Positions 20,316 through 24,061 of a stretch of 24,061 nt of DNA are shown here, piece after piece. The stretch covers positions 1-24,061 of the forward strand of contig LSSN01006060.1 of the NCBI GenBank assembly GCA_001970855.1. The letters are read 5' to 3'. Each line of letters starts with the position of its first letter. Positions within the stretch are counted from its first letter, which is position 1. The notes beneath the pieces are model-generated. The model did not search any database, was not told the origin of the DNA, and worked only from the letters and a program-made list of their open reading frames with translations. The DNA comes from Smittium culicis. Its lineage: Eukaryota > Kickxellomycota > Harpellomycetes > Harpellales > Legeriomycetaceae. A program made the position numbers and the translations under genes.

Positions 20316-20817
20316 CTGAATTCACCTACTTCAGCGACATGTAGAAAAGAAAAGGGATTTATTTGGGTTAGAATATTAAAATTTTATGTGTTGAATCAAC
20401 TTTAAGATCTTATAGTTTAATTTTTCTCAAGGTTCCTAGTGTTTTTAATGTACCAATAAAATTATGCGTTTATAGAAAGTTCAAGTATATCAAGCTCCAA
20501 ATTTACGAATTATTTTATTTTGCTCCAATATGTACTTGTACCAACTTTATGCATATGGAAGATTATTATGAGGTGCAGAACTTTTCCTATTAATTTTTTC
20601 TCAGTTAGCAAAATTAATTTTATTTTCAAATGTTAGAAAAGATCACCGAGCGGTTAACGGAATACAATCAATACCTTTGCCTAAAATAAACAAGCGAATA
20701 GAATATATAAAAAATAGTGTTCCGCTATTCCTATCATATTCCTTATTTATTTTGCGTATATTTAAGGAAATAATAGCTAAAGTAAGACCTTTTTTTAAAA
20801 AAAAATACGGAAATTGA
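20316..20817 (+). pseudogene. Repeat-family relic, copy 1
   Basis: Three successive plus-strand open stretches lie in different frames: 20316-20408 (IDLNSPTSATCRKEKGFIWV); 20374-20595, over 55 codons including SLIFLKVPSVFNVPIKLCVY and YFAPICTCTNFMHMEDYYE; and 20572-20817, 81 codons with no ATG, including IPLPKINKRIEYIKNSVPLF. The third aligns at DNA and protein level with copy 2 at 21505 (INK-IE--KN-PL-L--S). The order and small overlaps suggest one ORF broken by frameshifts. The antisense strand is also partly open, so the true coding strand is not fully settled. Family unknown. Confidence 0.4.
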
Positions 20818-20879
20818 CTGTAATATTAATTATAAAAGCTGCATGAAAAGCTCCGAGTAATAAAAGAAAAGTTTAAATA

Positions 20880-21093
20880 TTAACCCTTTCCAGCGCAGTA
20901 GACTATTTTTGACCTACAAAATACAGCCAACTGTAATCAATTATAATACTTTAATTTCGAGCTCATAAGAAATATTGGTGTACTGTAGTTAAATAGCAAT
21001 TATAGATTTTAATATAAATAATAAACTAATCAATAAATCAATAAATCGATAAATCGATAATTTTTTAAAGAGTGTTTTACGGGAAAGGGTTAA
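20880..21093 (+). mobile_element. TTAA-flanked TIR element (MITE), copy B
   Basis: The best-preserved copy, 214 bp: it starts TTAACCCTTTCCAGCGCAG and ends TTTTACGGGAAAGGGTTAA, with TTAA at both edges and inverted CCCTTTCC/GGGAAAGGG termini. Its A/T-rich interior includes tandem AATCAATA and AATCGATA units (about 21021-21060). There is no ORF. The terminal structure and TTAA edges fit a non-autonomous piggyBac-like element. Confidence 0.68.
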
Positions 21094-21425
21094 ATAAAGA
21101 TAATTATAAATCGCTTAAATAAATTGAGGCTGTAAAATAGCATAATTCTTCAAAAATCAAATTCAATACGGATTATCATTTAAGTGGTTCATTGTTTTAA
21201 AAAGAAACAGTCTTAATATTATTGTCTTTAAGGAATTCGCGATTTTACACGTTACAAAAAAAAAAACAACTTATGTTTCTGTTTTATCAAAATGCCATTA
21301 AATATGTCATTTTAAGCCGTTAAAACAAACCATTGTCAGCTTTAAGTAAAAATTTGTATTAGATAAAAATATATAAATAGTATTTTATAATCATAGATTT
21401 ATGTAATTGGGAGATTTTTTTTTAA

Positions 21426-21660
21426 GTGGAACTTTTCCTATTTAATTTTTGCTTATTAGTGACTTTGCTTTTATTTTTTAAATCTTTATAAAAAATATCA
21501 TCAAATGGTACACCAGATACAACCAATAAAAATAGCTGATATAAATAAGCAAATAGAATCTCGAAGAAAAAATGCACCGCTTCTCCTAAGATTATCCCAT
21601 TTTATAACTTTTTTTGATATTGATATTTTTTTAGAATCGTGTTTGTTTCATGAATTTTAA
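21426..21660 (+). pseudogene. Repeat-family relic, copy 2
   Basis: Starts with GGAACTTTTCCTATT, as copy 1 does (GCAGAACTTTTCCTATT). It then has a 66-codon open stretch at 21463-21660 that includes an ATG at 21505 (MVHQIQPIKIADINKQIESR, then KNAPLLLRLSHFI). INKQIE, KNAPL and S-FI align in frame with copy 1. The antisense strand is also open for about 60 codons (ILGEAVHFFFEILFAYLYQ), so the orientation is not proven. Confidence 0.36.
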
Positions 21661-22860
21661 TTTTTTTTTTTTAATACTGTATTATTTTTTAGCTGTAAAT
21701 GACTCGTATTTCCAGGTCATTTCTTTTATAAAAAAATTTAATTAACAAGAAGTTTTAATTAAAAAAAAGTTTTAAGCCTTTAATTTAGTTTCAATAAAAT
21801 TAATTTAGCGGACTGGGAATTATCTACAATAACGACTTTGAAATAAAACTACAAGTGAATAATAGTAGAATATTAATTTATAAATAACCTTGTCTCAAAA
21901 TCACTACCTACATATGAGAGATTCTTAAGAGAGAAAAATTTTTTTCTTTGAGATTTTATATGTTAGCATTGATTACATAAAAATATATGTTTAAACGAGT
22001 GTTCTATAAGATATTATTCTCAATAATGGTTTTAAAAAAGAAAAACACACCTAATATTTAAGAAATTTTATTACAGAAGGTTCCTCTCTTTGAACATATC
22101 TTTCATAAATATACTTAATGCACGATTGATTGTCATGTTTTTTATAGGTTACAAAAGTATATATAACTATTGATTTTTGGTTGAATCATTATAATAATCT
22201 AAAAGCTGTAACAATTTGGCTGAGTAGCTTTCAAATGTATTAAATACAAATTTTTTGAGGTTTAAAATTTAAACTATTTTATTCTAATGAAAAAAAACAC
22301 ATCTATTTCATCTTGTATTAGAATGATGAGGCTGAAAATTTTAACTTTTTTATTTGGAAGTAAATCATGGTCGATTTTTTTTTTTGATAGAATATAACTT
22401 CCTGTAGTTCAATAAACATAAAAATAGAAAAAAGCGTTAAAAATTTCATTATTTCCACATTTTTACATTTAAATCATTTTCCACAATTAAAGATATCAAT
22501 CTTTTCACTGAACGTGTTGAATTTTTATCGTTCATATGCATTTGGAAATACTTTTAAGTAGAAAAGCTATTCAAACAATTAAATGATCAATTTTTTGGTC
22601 TTAAAATTTTACGGCAAATAGAAATGATATAAAAAATATTAATGTTTTTTTTAATATTATAAAGCATTTTAATTTGATATTGCTAATAAGTATATATTTT
22701 TATTGAATTGTCTATATCAGTGGTCTACAAAAAATTTTATTTTATTTATTGATCAACCTATAACGTAAAAAATTTTCATTAAAATTTTTGTTTTATCTGC
22801 TCTAAAACAATAATAAAAGTGGAAAAAAAATGCATCCGAAATATTCTTTGAATTAAATAG
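21661..22860. other. AT-rich stretch, nothing recognised
   Basis: Low-complexity A/T-rich DNA between two relic copies. No gene, RNA or clear repeat was seen. Confidence 0.5.
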
Positions 22861-22889
22861 TTTTTTTAAATGGTAGATAATTTTGATAA

Positions 22890-23075
22890 GCGGAACATTT
22901 TCTGTTAAAATTTTCCTTCGTTTCAAACTTTTTTGAGAATTAATTCCAATAAACACATATAATCAAATGGGTTAATTAGTAAAGGTAATAATTATTCTTA
23001 ACTATTATTAGCAAATAATATGCCAAGGAAAAAAGTTTTTCCTTTTGCCCTAAGAATCTCCCAAATGTATATAGT
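22890..23075 (+). pseudogene. Repeat-family relic, copy 3 (most degraded)
   Basis: Aligns by eye with copies 1 and 2: GCGGAACATTTTCTGTT at the start, AATCAAATGG in the middle, and AGCAAATA followed by CCTAAGAATCTCCC at the end, where copy 2 has AGCAAATAGAATC and CCTAAGATTATCCC. It has several stops in all plus frames. A 67-codon minus-strand ORF at 22753-22956 overlaps its left part and is probably fortuitous. Confidence 0.33.
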
Positions 23076-23188
23076 TTATAAAAATATTTTAGACGACTAG
23101 CTACTGGATGGATTATATAATGCTTATTCTGTAATTTATTCGGCAAAAGCCTATAGCAAAAATAAAGAAAGAATTTTTTTTAATAAAT

Positions 23189-23684
23189 TGTGGCACGAAA
23201 GAGTACGAATTTCGAAATATAAACTATCTGAACGCCAAATACTTCTCTACTAGATTTTCACCGATATAATTATTATTTTAAATAGTAATAGCCATTGCTA
23301 TCTAAAAATTTTGCCCAACCTGATTTGATTTTATTGAGTTTTTATTTATAAAGATTTAAATATATTTATAAAATAGAATAAAAAAATAAAAGGGAATTTA
23401 TAATTCTTCCAAAAAAAACTCCCTTTCCCGAAATGGAGTTGAGCAACATATTTATAGGTTTTCCGTACGTTTCTTATGCTTACTCTAACCTCTTTGAAAC
23501 CTCTCCACTTGTTCTAATTCAATTTAATGTTTGGTAATTATTAATTAATAAGTAATGCGGAGTGATCTGGATTCGGGTGAAAACCTCATGGGAAACCGTG
23601 TCCAGTCATTCACATTACTTTATTATCTCAGATTTAGAATTTGGCTGTTCGCCAAATTTTAGAAGGCTGGATTTGCCTTCTACA
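23189..23684 (-). mobile_element. Probable 3' LTR of the Ty3/gypsy element
   Basis: On the minus strand a polypurine tract AAGGAGGGGAG (23695-23685) is followed directly by TGTAGAAGG, the expected PPT-then-TG layout at a 3' LTR. A TATA box (TATAAATA, 23456-23449) and an AATAAA further downstream fit U3 and R. I propose the end at CGTGCCACA (23189), giving TGT...ACA termini and 496 bp. This inner edge is tentative, because the 5' LTR needed for comparison is outside the window and the target duplication cannot be checked. Confidence 0.45.
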
Positions 23685-24061
23685 CTCCCCTCCTTGACCA
23701 TTTGCATAGCTCCACGCGCATTGAAGCGTACTAATCTTGAAACATGTAACTTATATACCACCTGTTTTTCATTTTCCACTGCGTATATATTGTTCGCGAT
23801 CTTATCTACGATTTTCATTGGCCCTTCATATCTTGGTGCTTTTTTATCATGAAGTCCTTTTTTTCTGAGCTGCTGGTTTAGTACAAGGACCAAATCTCCT
23901 TTTTCAAAATTTATATTTGAACTAGAGCTTTTCTTTTCTCTTTCTTTTCCAATTCTTATATCATTTATTTCTATTATCTCTAAATTCCTAATTGCGAGCC
24001 CTGAAATAGTCGTGTCCTGAGTTTCGATGAAATAAGGATGCTTGCCGAACAAAAGGAAATA
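23615..24061 (-). CDS. Ty3/gypsy retrotransposon Pol, integrase C-terminal end (partial, runs off the right edge)
   Basis: The frame is open from the right edge of the window to TAA at 23617-23615 (148 codons). It begins YFLLFGKHPYF, the conserved FGxxP stretch at the end of the integrase core. It continues with KGDLVLVLNQQLRKKG and then YEGPMKIVDKIANNIYAVE and YKLHVSRLVRF, the integrase C-terminal SH3-like domain (GDLVLV, GPxKI, LHVSRL). The protease, RT, RNase H and integrase catalytic residues lie outside the window. No frameshift or stop is visible, so this element looks much younger than the relics to its left. The last 23 codons extend past the polypurine tract into the presumed 3' LTR. 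The GC content is higher than in the adjacent desert. Confidence 0.9.
   Translation of the reverse strand, partial: YFLLFGKHPYFIETQDTTISGLAIRNLEIIEINDIRIGKEREKKSSSSNINFEKGDLVLVLNQQLRKKGLHDKKAPRYEGPMKIVDKIANNIYAVENEKQVVYKLHVSRLVRFNARGAMQMVKEGSVEGKSSLLKFGEQPNSKSEIIK
23639..23682. repeat. Two adjacent perfect hairpins at the LTR start
   Basis: TAGAAGGC and GCCTTCTA flank a 7-nt spacer (23660-23682), and ATTTGGC and GCCAAAT flank a 5-nt spacer (23639-23657). The two perfect inverted repeats are two bases apart and lie at the very start of the proposed LTR, inside the Pol C-terminal codons. Confidence 0.8.
23685..23695 (-). promoter_or_regulatory. Polypurine tract (plus-strand DNA priming site)
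   Basis: AAGGAGGGGAG lies immediately 5' of TGTAGAAGG on the element's sense strand, in the position used to prime second-strand DNA in LTR retrotransposons. It lies inside the Pol reading frame. Confidence 0.55.

Noticed and set aside
20640..20660. GAGCGGTTAACGG, which could suggest a tRNA D-loop region
   Set aside because: No T-loop GTTCRANNC, no acceptor stem and no anticodon arm at the right distance.
7600..23200. Inserted mitochondrial DNA as an explanation for the AT-rich region
   Set aside because: No mitochondrial protein, rRNA or tRNA sequence was recognised, and the relics look like mobile-element ORFs.
1..24061. CRISPR array, prophage or bacterial operon
   Set aside because: No spaced direct repeats of the CRISPR type; gene structure, intron and retroelements are eukaryotic.

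Overview
This window looks like AT-rich nuclear DNA from a fungus. The evidence is three intact, nearly intron-free genes with fungal relatives: an Old Yellow Enzyme of the YqjM type, a TatD/Scn1-like metal-dependent hydrolase, and a squalene epoxidase of ergosterol synthesis. A spliceosomal intron (GT...CTAAC...AG), a LINE fragment and a Ty3/gypsy element agree with this. Squalene epoxidase requires oxygen and leads to sterols, so an anaerobic gut chytrid is unlikely. An early-diverging lineage with an AT-rich, transposon-littered genome (for example Harpellales-like) is my best guess, but the placement is inferred, not shown.

Layout. 1-324: C-terminal zinc-knuckle end of a LINE reverse-transcriptase protein (minus), with one frameshift, running off the left edge through a homopolymer. 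662-1888: flavin oxidoreductase (minus). 1889-3880: 2 kb spacer carrying a cluster of small TIR elements. 3881-4867: TatD-family hydrolase (plus). 5131-6796: squalene epoxidase (minus, two exons), convergent with the TatD gene. About 6947-7547: a patch of more gene-like composition on the minus strand that I could not identify. From about 7.6 to 23.2 kb there is no intact gene. This 15.6 kb desert is very AT-rich, but it holds short stretches that still read as protein between stops and frameshifts (plus strand 8.8-10.2, 12.6-12.8, 13.5, 20.3-20.8 and 21.5 kb; minus strand 13.9-14.25 and 16.7 kb). I read it as a graveyard of old mobile elements. 23189-24061: 3' LTR and end of the integrase of a Ty3/gypsy element (minus), continuing beyond the right edge.

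Two signals stand out. First, a dispersed family of about 195-300 bp elements, each with TTAA at both ends and CCCTTTC-type inverted termini, resembling non-autonomous piggyBac-like MITEs (at least four copies, some clustered or nested). Second, a strong heat-shock-element array at 17388-17484 with GAA/TTC blocks on a strict 5-bp grid, sitting in the desert next to a decayed minus-strand reading frame. The three intact genes are not an operon. Two act in redox or sterol metabolism, but their adjacency shows no functional link.
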